From an uncultured Oscillibacter sp. (GTDB taxonomy: Bacteria > Bacillota > Clostridia > Oscillospirales > Oscillospiraceae), in NCBI RefSeq assembly GCF_910579365.1, contig NZ_CAJTUX010000001.1, positions 1 to 64,000 on the forward strand: a DNA stretch of 64,000 nucleotides. The letters are read 5' to 3'. The position numbers were made by a program, and so were the translations under genes. Under the pieces are notes generated by a model. It was not told the origin of the DNA, did not search any database, and saw only the letters and a list, made by a program, of their open reading frames with translations. Below, one piece after another: positions 35,842-44,962 of the stretch (position 1 is the stretch's first letter; each line of letters begins with the position of its first letter).

Positions 35842-38800
35842 TCGCCTTCCTCCAATTTGATTTCCGGCAGATCGGTTCCGCCGGGAGTGTTGATCCAAAG
35901 GGTCTCCGCCGTCACCCGCTGGCTGTCCGCAGAGTCGGGCAGGTCCGTCCGGGAGAGTACCGCCCGCATCTGCGCCGGCAGAAGGTTTTCGGCGCCGCAG
36001 CTGCTGACCTCCCCTTGGAGCTCCGCCTCCCGCTGGACGTCGGGGATGAAGAGGAAGAGGCCGTCACTGATGTCGCTGACCTCGCCGTCCTCCGGAATCT
36101 CGGCAAAGAGTATGGCTCTGCCGTCCAGCCAGCGTGTCTCCTCGTCAACGCGCACTTCGTCGTCGCCGTCGAGGATGGTCTGGACGAACCGGCCCTCAAT
36201 CTTCACCGTCTGATAGGTGGGGTCCCCCCGGTAGGTTCCGGCGACAATCAGCGTCCCGGCGGAAATCACCTGGCTGGAACTGGTACCATACTGATAATCC
36301 TCCGCCAGCACGCCCACGGCTGCCTGCTCCAGGAAAGCCACGTCGTCGCCGGCATAGCTGACCAGCTGAATGTCGCTCTCCGGCACATTGTCGGGAATGC
36401 CGGTGATGGTGACGGTCTGGGCGTCATAGGTCCAGATGCGGGTATCCGATACCGGCGCGCCGGGCTTTTGGAAGTATGTGAGATAGCTGTCCAGGTCGTC
36501 CACCGCCTGATTCCCCTCGGAGAAGTCTCCGGAGCGGGCCAGCGTCGTGCTGTCCCCGCTGGTGACGGTAACGGTGAAGCCGCCGGAGGAGGGCCGCTCC
36601 GCTCCGCTGAGCTTCAGGCCGGAAACCGGGGTCTCCTCCGTCAGCTGGAAGACAACGGTATCCCCCTCCCGGGTCACGGTGTAGGAGTCTGCGGAAACGG
36701 TCTTGTCATAGGCAATCCGCACTTCCTCCGCCGTATCCTCGCCGAAGCAATAGCCCAGACTGTCGTAAGCCCGGACGCTGTAGGTATAAGTCCGGTGGTT
36801 GGCGGAGCCGATGATATCCGTGAAGCTCCCTCCGCTGGTAAAGCCGATGGGCACGCCGTTCCGGAGAACCTCATAGCCCTGGAGATTCCCCTGGCTGAGA
36901 CTGGAGGATATCTCCAGCTCCACCTGGCTGTCCCCGGACTTCACCGCGGTGACGGAGACGCTCCCCTGTCCCTGGGGGACATTGTTCAGGCGGTCCCGTC
37001 GGCTGGCGTCATTCAGGTACCAGACCGCGCGGCTCTCGGTTCCATAGCTCCGCAGAGCCGACTTCGTGCTGTCGCTGAGGACCATGCCCCAGCGGGTGAA
37101 GAACTCCGTCAAATCCCGGTCCGCCACTGCGGAGGCAGTCCGGGCCACCCTGTCCTGATAGCCGGTCTCGCCGCCGAAATATGTCCCGGATTTCCACGCC
37201 TTGAAGAAACGGTTATAGAAGCCCATGGGGTCGGCCCCGTCGTCATAGGCCAGATGGAGCTGCCAGTAAAGACCCAGCTGGACGAAGACGTCGTTGGAGT
37301 CTCCCGGGTAGCCCTGGGCGGTCTTGTTGAAGATACCCGCGTACTTATTGCTCTTTTCCAAACGGGACGCCAGGGTGTTCTCGTTCCCGTCATAGGTCTG
37401 GACCATCAGGGAATAGAGGTTGTTGGTAATCTCGGCCTTGCCCAGCTTATCCATATTGTGGCCGATCTCGTGGGCAATGCCCCAGCCGAAAAGCCGGTTG
37501 GCCGTGTCGCCGCTTCCCATGGCGCTGATCGGCTTGCCGCAGACCATGCCCGCGCAGGAACCATAGCCGATGCCCACGTGGTTCCCCGCCGCGTACATGA
37601 ACGCGCCGGTGAACATCTGCATGCAGCGGATATTCTGCCGGGTCTGCATGTCGTTCCACTCATAGGTGCGGTCAATGCCCTGAGTGGTCTTGCAGATGTG
37701 CATCAGGTCCTCCCAGGCCAAAACGGACTGATAAATCGTCTCAATCCGCTCCGCCTGGCTCTGGCCCGCGCCGTTCAGCACCGCCGCGGCGGGCAGGGAC
37801 AACAGCATGGTGGGCGTGGAGATTTCCGTGACGTTGAAGCAGTCTGTCGCGGCGCTTCCGGTCAGTCCGGCGGCGTAGGTCTCCAGCTCCTCCACATAAC
37901 GGGCCAGCTCCTCCCGCCGGGCGCTGTCGCTCATGGCGTACCAATCCGCCAGCTCCAGCACCGGAATATCCGCCGCCCGGCGGACGTGGAGGCGGATGCC
38001 CTCCGGATTGGCGCCGCTGTAGGTCAGATACAGGCTGCCGCCTCTGGGGGTGTTCTGGCTGCCGATCTGGGGAATAGTCAGCACATTCCGCCCGTTCCGC
38101 AGCGCGCCGATTTCCATCTTCCAGGCGGAAGCCTCGGCGTTATACTGGCTGGCGTACACGGTAAGCCGCTCCCCCTCCGGAATGCCGGAGGCGTAAATGG
38201 TGATCTCCTGCTTCGCGCTGGCGGCGGCGCCCAGAGGCTGGAGGTCGCTGCCTCCCTGGCCGTAGGTCTGGCCGTCAGGACCGCCGCTGCGGGAGTCCAC
38301 GCCGTTGATCACCGCGCCGCTGCTCTGTCCGCGGAGAAGCTCCTCCGCCAGGTCCAGCTCGTCGGCCAGGGTATTCAGGTTCAGATAGTAATTCCGCTCG
38401 TCGCTGTTCAGGCGCTGGCGCAGGGCGTCGATGTCCGTCTGGGAAACGCCGGGTCTCAAAGATGTGCGCAGCTCATCGGCGAACAGGTCCGCGATGTTGT
38501 CCGGCAGGCAGCGGGCAGGATCGTATTCCATGAACATCAGCTCCGACAGGCTCACCGCCGTATAGGCCACCTGCTCGATGGTAATGCCGATCTGCACCAC
38601 GTCCGTCACCGGCTCGAAGGGAAGCACGGCAAATTTTGTCGCGCCGGGATTGTTCCCCACGCTCAGCCAGGTGTGCTGGTCGTTGGCAAGACCTCCCTGA
38701 AGGGGATCCGGGGCCACCAGGGTGCCGGGGCCGCTGAGATCGTCCCCCTCCTGCCAGACGGTGACGGTATAAACCCGCAGATTGTTCCGGTATCCCCCGT

Positions 38801-40727
38801 CCAGACGGGGTACCCAGATGACGCTGCTGAGGTCCACGGGCTGGGCAAAGGAGGCCAGCACCTGCTTATTCCGGCTGAAATTGCCGTCACCCCAGGACTG
38901 AGAGGTCCAATGGGTGCGGAAGTCTCCGTCAGCCATGTAGGAGGGCTGGAAGGGCTCGTCCACAGGATAGGATGTGGAGGACACGTTGCCGCTGTCCCGC
39001 AGCCAGACCCGCTGGATATCCGTTCCCTCCAGCACACCCTCCGTGGGAATTCCCTCGGGGCGGCTGTAGTCCACCGCCTTCGGCGTGCCCGTGTAGACGC
39101 GGGAGGGACCGCTGACGCCGATCTCATTCCCCGCCGTAATGTAAATGGAATAGAGGAGGTCGTTGGTCAGGCCGGTAATCGTGGTGCTGGTGCCGCTGAG
39201 GCGGCCGCCCCACTGCCCATAGGCGGAATCGCCCTCCGCTTTGTACCAGACCTCATAGAACGTGGCGTTCTCGCTGGCCTTCCAGGAGACCTGGAGCGCG
39301 CTGTCCAGCGCGCCCACGTTTACCATGTCCGGCGGGCTGGGAACTTTGGCGGGCTGAGGCGTGGCCTCCACGGGTTCACAGGTAACTCCCTCCCAGGAGC
39401 CGTCCACCGGCGTAACCGTGAAGAGGTAAGTTTTCAGATTCTCCAGCCCCGTGATCTCCGCCCGGGGCACGTCCACCCGGAGGGACCTCCGGTCGCCGCC
39501 GTCTTTGAGCCAATAATCCACCCGGTAGCCGGAGACGTTGGACAGCTCGCTCCAGCGGAGGCTGACCCGCTCGCTGCCGGCGGCGGCGGTGAGATTCCGA
39601 ACCTGGTTGTTGGCGGGAACGGGATTTTCGGGAACAATATCCCGGATGAACTGAATGGACTCCACCGTCGTGTACTCCCCGCCCGCGGTGCGGGTCACGG
39701 TGACGGTGATCTCCTTCACGGCCACCCGGCGTCCCAGGGAGATGACGATCACGCTGCGGCCCTCCTCCGGGCCAATGGCGTAGAACCCTTCCGGCAGCGA
39801 GAGATCGAAGGGGAAATTCTCCACCTCGCCGTCCTCATACTCCACGGCCACCGTACCCGTCTGCATCGCCTCGGGTCCCTCCGGGGAGATAATTCGAATT
39901 TCCGACATCTCCGAGGGACGGGACAGCGGCACCGTGAATTCCAGCGGCCCTCCCCCGGACTCCAGGGTCACGGTCTCGCCGTCGTTCCGGAACAGGCTCT
40001 CCAAATCGCCGGAAACCAGATTGGAAGAACCCTCCAGGCGGACAGCGTCCACCGGGGGAGCCAGATAATTCGTCTCCAAAACCTCGGACCGGCCCACAGA
40101 GCCCAGGTTCCTGGAAATGTAAGCCAGGTCATAAATGTCAATCACGCCGTCGCCGCTGAGGTCATAGCGCTCCAGGTCCTCTCCGGCGTCGGAGGCCAGA
40201 GCCTGGGACAGGTTCTCCCGGTCCTGAGCGCTGACTTGGCCGTCCCCGTTCACGTCGCCCAGGGTGAAGGCGGCGTCCGACGTGCCCAGAATCACATGCT
40301 GGGAACACTCCTCCAGAGACAGCTCCTGCCGGAAGGCCGTGTAGCCTCTTCCGGTAAATTCCAGCGTGTAGTCCCCCTGGGGAAGATCGCTGACGTTCAA
40401 GTCCAGATAGCCGGGCCAGCTGCCGCCGCCCAGGGCTCCCCCGTCCTTGTTCCGAAGAGCCACCGACGCCGGATATTCGCCAAGCCGGGCCTGTCCGTCC
40501 TCCTCCGTCATGGAAAGGGTTCCCAGGGAACGGCCGCCCTGGAAGAGCTCTGCCCGGACCTCCCGATTCTGAAGCTCCTCCAGGTTTTGGGGCCAGTCTA
40601 CCCGCAAGGTGGCGGAAATGCTTCCGGTCTCCGTGCCGGTCCGCTCCGCCGCCTCTGCCCCCGGAAGAGCGGGCAGCAGCAGAGCCCCGGCCAGCAGCAG
40701 GGATAGGATTCGTTGTTTGATACGCAT
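35838..40727 (-). CDS. Secreted M60-type metalloprotease with dockerin-like, FnIII and discoidin modules
   Basis: 1629 residues, start at MRIKQRILSL (signal peptide to about residue 26). A dockerin-like pair of calcium loops lies at 156-210 (DVNGDGQVSAQD and DLSGDGVIDIYD). Two fibronectin III domains follow at about 370-460 and 462-550, then a discoidin/F5-8C-like domain at about 570-735 (MADGDFRTHWTSQSWGDG). The M60 peptidase domain at about 915-1240 has HEIGH at 1086-1090 and the extra Glu at 1099, matching HExxHx8E followed by ITNN. Two or more beta-rich domains complete the C-terminus. M60-like enzymes of gut bacteria cleave mucin-type O-glycoproteins. The gene overlaps the SLH gene and no cell-wall anchor is present in this chain. 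Confidence 0.9.
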   Translation of the reverse strand: MRIKQRILSLLLAGALLLPALPGAEAAERTGTETGSISATLRVDWPQNLEELQNREVRAELFQGGRSLGTLSMTEEDGQARLGEYPASVALRNKDGGALGGGSWPGYLDLNVSDLPQGDYTLEFTGRGYTAFRQELSLEECSQHVILGTSDAAFTLGDVNGDGQVSAQDRENLSQALASDAGEDLERYDLSGDGVIDIYDLAYISRNLGSVGRSEVLETNYLAPPVDAVRLEGSSNLVSGDLESLFRNDGETVTLESGGGPLEFTVPLSRPSEMSEIRIISPEGPEAMQTGTVAVEYEDGEVENFPFDLSLPEGFYAIGPEEGRSVIVISLGRRVAVKEITVTVTRTAGGEYTTVESIQFIRDIVPENPVPANNQVRNLTAAAGSERVSLRWSELSNVSGYRVDYWLKDGGDRRSLRVDVPRAEITGLENLKTYLFTVTPVDGSWEGVTCEPVEATPQPAKVPSPPDMVNVGALDSALQVSWKASENATFYEVWYKAEGDSAYGQWGGRLSGTSTTITGLTNDLLYSIYITAGNEIGVSGPSRVYTGTPKAVDYSRPEGIPTEGVLEGTDIQRVWLRDSGNVSSTSYPVDEPFQPSYMADGDFRTHWTSQSWGDGNFSRNKQVLASFAQPVDLSSVIWVPRLDGGYRNNLRVYTVTVWQEGDDLSGPGTLVAPDPLQGGLANDQHTWLSVGNNPGATKFAVLPFEPVTDVVQIGITIEQVAYTAVSLSELMFMEYDPARCLPDNIADLFADELRTSLRPGVSQTDIDALRQRLNSDERNYYLNLNTLADELDLAEELLRGQSSGAVINGVDSRSGGPDGQTYGQGGSDLQPLGAAASAKQEITIYASGIPEGERLTVYASQYNAEASAWKMEIGALRNGRNVLTIPQIGSQNTPRGGSLYLTYSGANPEGIRLHVRRAADIPVLELADWYAMSDSARREELARYVEELETYAAGLTGSAATDCFNVTEISTPTMLLSLPAAAVLNGAGQSQAERIETIYQSVLAWEDLMHICKTTQGIDRTYEWNDMQTRQNIRCMQMFTGAFMYAAGNHVGIGYGSCAGMVCGKPISAMGSGDTANRLFGWGIAHEIGHNMDKLGKAEITNNLYSLMVQTYDGNENTLASRLEKSNKYAGIFNKTAQGYPGDSNDVFVQLGLYWQLHLAYDDGADPMGFYNRFFKAWKSGTYFGGETGYQDRVARTASAVADRDLTEFFTRWGMVLSDSTKSALRSYGTESRAVWYLNDASRRDRLNNVPQGQGSVSVTAVKSGDSQVELEISSSLSQGNLQGYEVLRNGVPIGFTSGGSFTDIIGSANHRTYTYSVRAYDSLGYCFGEDTAEEVRIAYDKTVSADSYTVTREGDTVVFQLTEETPVSGLKLSGAERPSSGGFTVTVTSGDSTTLARSGDFSEGNQAVDDLDSYLTYFQKPGAPVSDTRIWTYDAQTVTITGIPDNVPESDIQLVSYAGDDVAFLEQAAVGVLAEDYQYGTSSSQVISAGTLIVAGTYRGDPTYQTVKIEGRFVQTILDGDDEVRVDEETRWLDGRAILFAEIPEDGEVSDISDGLFLFIPDVQREAELQGEVSSCGAENLLPAQMRAVLSRTDLPDSADSQRVTAETLWINTPGGTDLPEIKLEEGE

Positions 40728-40796
40728 TGCGGCATCCTCTCTTTTCCGTGTCTGGGGCGGGAAAGCCGCCGCCCCAAAAACTGCATTGGTGGATAG

Positions 40797-40825
40797 ATTA
40801 TAGCAAATCCCCCTCCGCTTGGCAA
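40797..40825 (-). promoter_or_regulatory. Promoter of the M60-SLH operon
   Basis: Minus strand TTGCCA - 17 bases - TATAAT, about 65 bases upstream of the protease ATG. Confidence 0.75.
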
Positions 40826-40909
40826 GATGAGATTTTCCCCATTTGCCGCCCCTTTCCGCAGCTGCCGGGGTACGGAAAAAGCGGCGGCTCCGGCCAATCA
40901 AAATCCCCC

Positions 40910-40938
40910 TTGCAATCCCCTTGCCGGTCCTGTATAAT
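40910..40938 (+). promoter_or_regulatory. Promoter of glnS
   Basis: TTGCAA - 17 bases - TATAAT. The leader is only about 33 bases, so there is no room for a T-box. Confidence 0.8.
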
Positions 40939-40977
40939 AAGTTGTCATTTTATTTTGTATTGGGAGGATTCTCGCTT

Positions 40978-42666
40978 ATGGCGGACGAAATCAAAACGCC
41001 GGAATTGGAAAGCCGGAACTTTATCCACGCATTTATTGAGGAGGACGTCGCCCCCGGCGGGCAGTTCGCCGGACTGACAGTCCACACCCGGTTTCCCCCG
41101 GAGCCCAACGGCTACCTGCATATCGGTCACTGCAAGGCGCTGACCATCGACTTCGGCACCGCCGAAAAATACGGCGGTCTCTGCAACCTCCGCATGGACG
41201 ACACCAACCCCACCAAGGAGGACGAGGAGTTCGTGGAGGCCATCAAGGAGGACATCCACTGGCTGGGCTTCGACTGGGGGGACCGCTTCTTTTACGGCTC
41301 CGACTATTTTGAGGAGGACTACCGCCAGGCGGAGGGCCTCATCAAAAAGGGGCTGGCCTACGTCTGCCAACTGACCCTGGAGGAGTTCAAGGAATACCGG
41401 GGCGGCGTGGGCGTCCCCGCCCGGAGCCCCTACCGGGACCGCCCCATGGAGGAGAGTCTGGACCTGTTCCGCCGGATGCGGGCGGGGGAATTCCCCGACG
41501 GGGCCATGACCCTTCGGGCCAAGATTGACCTTGCCAGCGGCAATTTCAACATGCGGGACCCGGTGCTCTACCGGATCAACCACCTGCCCCACCACCGCCA
41601 CGGAACCAAGTGGTGCATCTACCCCATGTACGACTTCGCCCACCCCATTCAGGACGCCCTGGAGGGCATCACCCACTCCCTCTGCTCCCTGGAATTTGAG
41701 GCCCACCGGCCCCTGTACAACTGGGTCGTGGAGCACTGCGACCTGCCCGCCAAGCCCCGGCAGATCGAGTTCGCCCGCCTGGGAATCGACCACACGGTCA
41801 TGAGCAAGCGCAAGCTCCGCCGTTTGGTGGAGGAGGGCCGCGTCTCCGGCTGGGACGACCCCCGGATGCCCACCCTCTGCGGCCTGCGCCGCCGGGGCTA
41901 CACTCCCCAGTCTATCCGGAATTTCTGCGAGCGCATCGGCGTGGCCAAGTCCGCCAACGTGGTGGAGTACGGCTTTTTGGAGCACTGCCTCCGGGAGGAC
42001 CTGAACGCCGTGGCGGAGCGGGTCATGGCGGTGCTGCGGCCCGTGAAGCTCACCATCATCAACTACCCCGAGGGGAAGACGGAGACCGTCACCGTGGAAA
42101 ACAACCCCGTAGACCCCGCCGCCGGAACCCGGGAGGTCCCCTTCTCCCGCAACCTGTGGGTGGAGGCGGAGGACTTCCTGGAGACTCCCGTACCCAAGTA
42201 CAAACGGCTCTATCCCGGTGGACCGGAGTGTCGCCTCAAGGGGGCCTATCTCATCCGCTGCACCGGCTGCATCAAGGACGAGGCGGGGAACGTGACGGAA
42301 ATCCTCTGCGAATACGACCCGGAGAGCCGGGGCGGCGACCCTGCCGACGGGCGGAAGGTCAAGGGGGCTACCATCCACTGGGTGGACGCCGCCACCGCCG
42401 CGGACGCGGAGGTCCGGCTGTATGACAACCTCTTCTCCGACGAGAACCCCGACGCTGCCGACAAGGATTTCATCGAGTGTCTGAACCCCAATTCCCTGGA
42501 AGTCCTCACCGGCTGCAAGGTGGAGGCCTCCCTGGCGGCAGCCCAGGCTCCGGCGAATTTCCAGTTCCTGCGCCAGGGCTACTTCTGCCTGGACAGCAAG
42601 GACAGTGCCCCAGGACACCTGGTGTTTAACCGGAGTGTCAGCTTGAAAGACAGCTTTAAGAAGTAA
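40978..42666 (+). CDS. glnS: Glutaminyl-tRNA synthetase
   Basis: 562 residues, full length for GlnRS. Start ATG is 8 bases after GGGAGGA. Class I motifs: FPPEPNGYLHIGHCKA (HIGH), RMDDTNPTKEDEEFVEAI, and HTVMSKRKLRRLV (KMSKS variant MSKRK). The anticodon-binding beta-barrels follow (RNLWVEAEDF, LYPGGPECRLKGAY). The protein charges tRNA-Gln directly; many Clostridia instead use the GatCAB route, so direct GlnRS is typical of only some Oscillospirales-type lineages. It is a single-gene unit with its own promoter and terminator. Confidence 0.96.
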   Translation: MADEIKTPELESRNFIHAFIEEDVAPGGQFAGLTVHTRFPPEPNGYLHIGHCKALTIDFGTAEKYGGLCNLRMDDTNPTKEDEEFVEAIKEDIHWLGFDWGDRFFYGSDYFEEDYRQAEGLIKKGLAYVCQLTLEEFKEYRGGVGVPARSPYRDRPMEESLDLFRRMRAGEFPDGAMTLRAKIDLASGNFNMRDPVLYRINHLPHHRHGTKWCIYPMYDFAHPIQDALEGITHSLCSLEFEAHRPLYNWVVEHCDLPAKPRQIEFARLGIDHTVMSKRKLRRLVEEGRVSGWDDPRMPTLCGLRRRGYTPQSIRNFCERIGVAKSANVVEYGFLEHCLREDLNAVAERVMAVLRPVKLTIINYPEGKTETVTVENNPVDPAAGTREVPFSRNLWVEAEDFLETPVPKYKRLYPGGPECRLKGAYLIRCTGCIKDEAGNVTEILCEYDPESRGGDPADGRKVKGATIHWVDAATAADAEVRLYDNLFSDENPDAADKDFIECLNPNSLEVLTGCKVEASLAAAQAPANFQFLRQGYFCLDSKDSAPGHLVFNRSVSLKDSFKK

Positions 42667-42672
42667 AACAGA

Positions 42673-42706
42673 ACCGCCGGAGGGCAATCCCTCCGGCGGT
42701 TTTTTG
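42673..42706. terminator. Terminator after glnS
   Basis: 12-bp stem ACCGCCGGAGGG / CCCTCCGGCGGT, loop CAAT, then TTTTT. It also lies at the 3' end of the convergent anti-sigma gene. Confidence 0.9.
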
Positions 42707-42707
42707 T

Positions 42708-43274
42708 TTAATCCGTGACGGTGGTGACAACGCTGGTGTAGGTTTCCGCAGCGGCGGAGCTTTCCGTAGAGACGTTATACTCCGTATCCCCGTCCCGGGA
42801 GGACAGCTGAACCTCGCAGTCTTCCAGGGTGCCGGTGACGGTCACGTCCACATCCGTGCCCTCGGCGGTTTTCACCGTTCCGGTGTAAACGCCGCTTTTC
42901 GCAATTTCGTCCGTGATATCAAACTCCGCACCGTCCACGGTCAAAATCAGCACTCCATCCTGGAGCTCCGCGTCCGCAAAGACGCCGGTGACTTCTACCC
43001 GCTCCCCCGCGTCGTTTTCCAGCACAATGCGAGAATCATCCTGGAAGATAATCCGCATATTCTCGAACAGCGCGCCGTCCGTGGCGGCGTTGGCGCTGAC
43101 CGCCAGGGCCAGGGTAAGCACGGCGGCCATGGCCACCGCCCGCAGGGCTTTCCAGGGTCTCCGCATGGTCTTTTTCTCGTTCATCTCGTTCATTTTCACA
43201 AGGACCTCCTTCTTCGCCTCGTCGGAGGCCCGGAGCCGGGAAAAGGTCTCACAGTACAATCTTTCATCCATCAT
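42708..43274 (-). CDS. Single-pass membrane protein, probable anti-sigma factor
   Basis: 188 residues. A charged cytoplasmic N-terminus (about 1-40) is followed by one membrane helix (ALRAVAMAAVLTLALAVSANA) and an extracytoplasmic beta-rich domain of about 120 residues ending in Ser/Thr. The gene starts at the stop of an ECF sigma factor gene (TGATG overlap), the standard place for its anti-sigma partner. No zinc-binding anti-sigma motif is seen, so the call rests on topology and gene order. Confidence 0.7.
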   Translation of the reverse strand: MMDERLYCETFSRLRASDEAKKEVLVKMNEMNEKKTMRRPWKALRAVAMAAVLTLALAVSANAATDGALFENMRIIFQDDSRIVLENDAGERVEVTGVFADAELQDGVLILTVDGAEFDITDEIAKSGVYTGTVKTAEGTDVDVTVTGTLEDCEVQLSSRDGDTEYNVSTESSAAAETYTSVVTTVTD

Positions 43275-43750
43275 CAGGCTTCCGCCTCCTTCAGTTTGGT
43301 TTTCAGCTGTCCCCTGGCCCGCATGAGCCAGGTCTGTACGGTGGACGCCCTGGCCCCCAGCAGCTCCCCGGTCTCCTTGACGGAGTATCCCTCGTAGTAG
43401 TAGAGGTATACCGCCGCCCGGTACTTGGGAGGCAGGGCCATCACCTGCCGGAACAGCTCCGTCTGGGCGGGCTGGTCAAAGACTGCGGCCTCCTCCGCCT
43501 CTTCCAGGGGATCGGTCCGCCGCCGCCAGGGGGAGCGGAGGAGCTTTTTGCACTCGTTGGCCGCCACGCGAAGCAGCCAGTGCTTTTCATGGTCCGCCGA
43601 CTCGAAGTCCTTTGCCTCCGTATAAAGCTTCAGCAAAGACTCCTGCATCACATCCTCGGCATCCGCCCGGTTTTTCAGATAGCTGTATGCCAGCCGGAAC
43701 ACCATGTCGCCGTAAAGCTCCACGGCCTCCCGGAACCGCTGGTCCGTCAA
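43274..43750 (-). CDS. ECF-type RNA polymerase sigma factor
   Basis: 158 residues, TTG start with AAGGTGAGG upstream. Sigma region 2 (MVFRLAYSYLKNRADAEDVMQESLLKLYT) and region 4 (LPPKYRAAVYLYYYEGYSVKETGELLGARASTVQTWLMRARGQL) are both complete. Such factors direct a small envelope or stress regulon and are held by the membrane anti-sigma protein encoded next. Target genes are not identified. An IS remnant lies directly upstream, and may have separated the gene from its old promoter. Confidence 0.93.
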   Translation of the reverse strand: MTDQRFREAVELYGDMVFRLAYSYLKNRADAEDVMQESLLKLYTEAKDFESADHEKHWLLRVAANECKKLLRSPWRRRTDPLEEAEEAAVFDQPAQTELFRQVMALPPKYRAAVYLYYYEGYSVKETGELLGARASTVQTWLMRARGQLKTKLKEAEA

Positions 43751-43818
43751 TGCGCCTCACCTTCTTTGGTCTGGTTTGGAAGGGCCCTTCTGTAGGGAAT
43801 ATCCCTCAGAGATGGATT

Positions 43819-44586
43819 CTATCTCATTTTCCTGAAAATTTCCTCAAAAAAACCGGGGGACCCCGACTGTGACTGAAAAGAAGATCCCTTATTCATTATC
43901 ATCCGTTCCTCATAGAAATACCGCATCGTCGTACACTTCTTGGGGCAATGTGAGCACGCGCTTGGAATATATACCGAACGGGCAATTGTCTCATCATAAC
44001 CGGTTATAACTCCTGCCTTCTCCGCAGTCGCTGGATACCAGAATTCATAATCGCCGCCGCATACAACCGGAATGTTGTTTCCGGCAAGCACCTGCGCCAC
44101 ATCGCTTACATTGTCATATCCATTATCCGCTACGATCGTCATGTGATCTGCGTCGAGTATCTCTGAGGCTTTTTCTGCCATAGGCGACATCAGATTTTTG
44201 TCCTGTACCTGATTGCAGACCGCAGACTCCACCACCATTTTATTCTTGCCGTCCACAGCGGTCTGGACATTTAGACACACCGGCATACCGTCCTTCGTCT
44301 TCATCAGCCGGCTGTCCGGATCGGTCAGCGACACCTGCGTTTCTTCTCCCCAGGTAATACGTTCAAGATACCCTTCCAATTCTGTCCTGCGTTCCACAGG
44401 AGACACAATGGCAGCCTCTATTGTTCTGGCCTGGTCTTCTGATTCCATTTCTTTATCAATTCGTTCCAATTCCTCCAAATACGCGGCTATCTTTTCCTCT
44501 GCCCTGCAAATGCAATCCTGAATTTTTCCTTTCGTATAATTCCCGTCCCTGCCGTTCCGCGCTTTGATACCATAATAACGACCTTT
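43819..44586 (-). pseudogene. IS1182-type transposase, internal fragment
   Basis: About 255 codons in frame to an in-frame TGA at 44587-44589; the part from 44478 down is open. Recognisable IS1182/IS4-superfamily blocks are SLTDPDSRLMKTKDGMPVCLNVQTAVD, MTIVADNGYDNVSD (an acidic catalytic site) and the Cys-rich CSHCPKKCTTMRYFYEE. The N-terminal helix-turn-helix part is missing, and the C-terminus departs from the family after YEERMIMNK. It has lower GC than its surroundings. No terminal repeats were found. It is an inactive remnant. Confidence 0.8.
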
Positions 44587-44962
44587 TCATAGCGTTTTGA
44601 CACAATCTTGCCCCAACCCCCTTGAACGCACAAAAGTTTTGTGCGGCCGCGCGTCCCTGGCGGACGCTTTTTCTTTTTTGGGACAGCCAAATTTGAAGGA
44701 AAGCAATCTCTTTCAATTCTCATTTTGATGAGATTGCAGCGCTGGGCAAAGAGAACCATTCTTTCACGCGTCCATATTGCGCTTTTTGCAATAAAAAGCA
44801 ACTATTTTGCTCCCAAAAACGCAAAATAAGCGAAGAATGGATCAAAGTCCACCCTCCGCTTATTTTTCGCGCCGGCAGATGGCGCTCGTAATTTTTCAGA
44901 TTACTGTTTTATAGACACATCTCTAAGGGACCGGACGGCGTTTCGCGGCGCTGCCCCTCCGC
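44587..44962. other. Non-coding AT-richer stretch beside the IS remnant
   Basis: No supported gene. It contains a 17-base odd palindrome GCACAAAAGTTTTGTGC (44628-44644), an orphan plus-strand terminator-like hairpin GCGTCC/GGACGC followed by TTTTTCTTTTTT (44651-44680), and the mgtE terminator. Lower GC than the flanks suggests imported sequence that came with the IS. Confidence 0.5.
44821..44872 (-). terminator. Terminator after mgtE
   Basis: On the minus strand AAAATAAGCGGAGGGTGG pairs imperfectly with CCATTCTTCGCTTATTTT around an 8-base loop, then GCGTTTTT. Confidence 0.6.

Noticed and set aside
36015..40706. Plus-strand open frame of about 1560 codons opposite the M60 protease gene
   Set aside because: Antisense shadow; composition is the mirror of the real gene.
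40939..40977. T-box leader for glnS
   Set aside because: The promoter leaves only about 33 bases before the start codon.
44456..44801. Small open frames upstream of the IS1182 fragment on the minus strand
   Set aside because: They run through hairpin repeats, lack RBS and family similarity, and are out of frame with the transposase.
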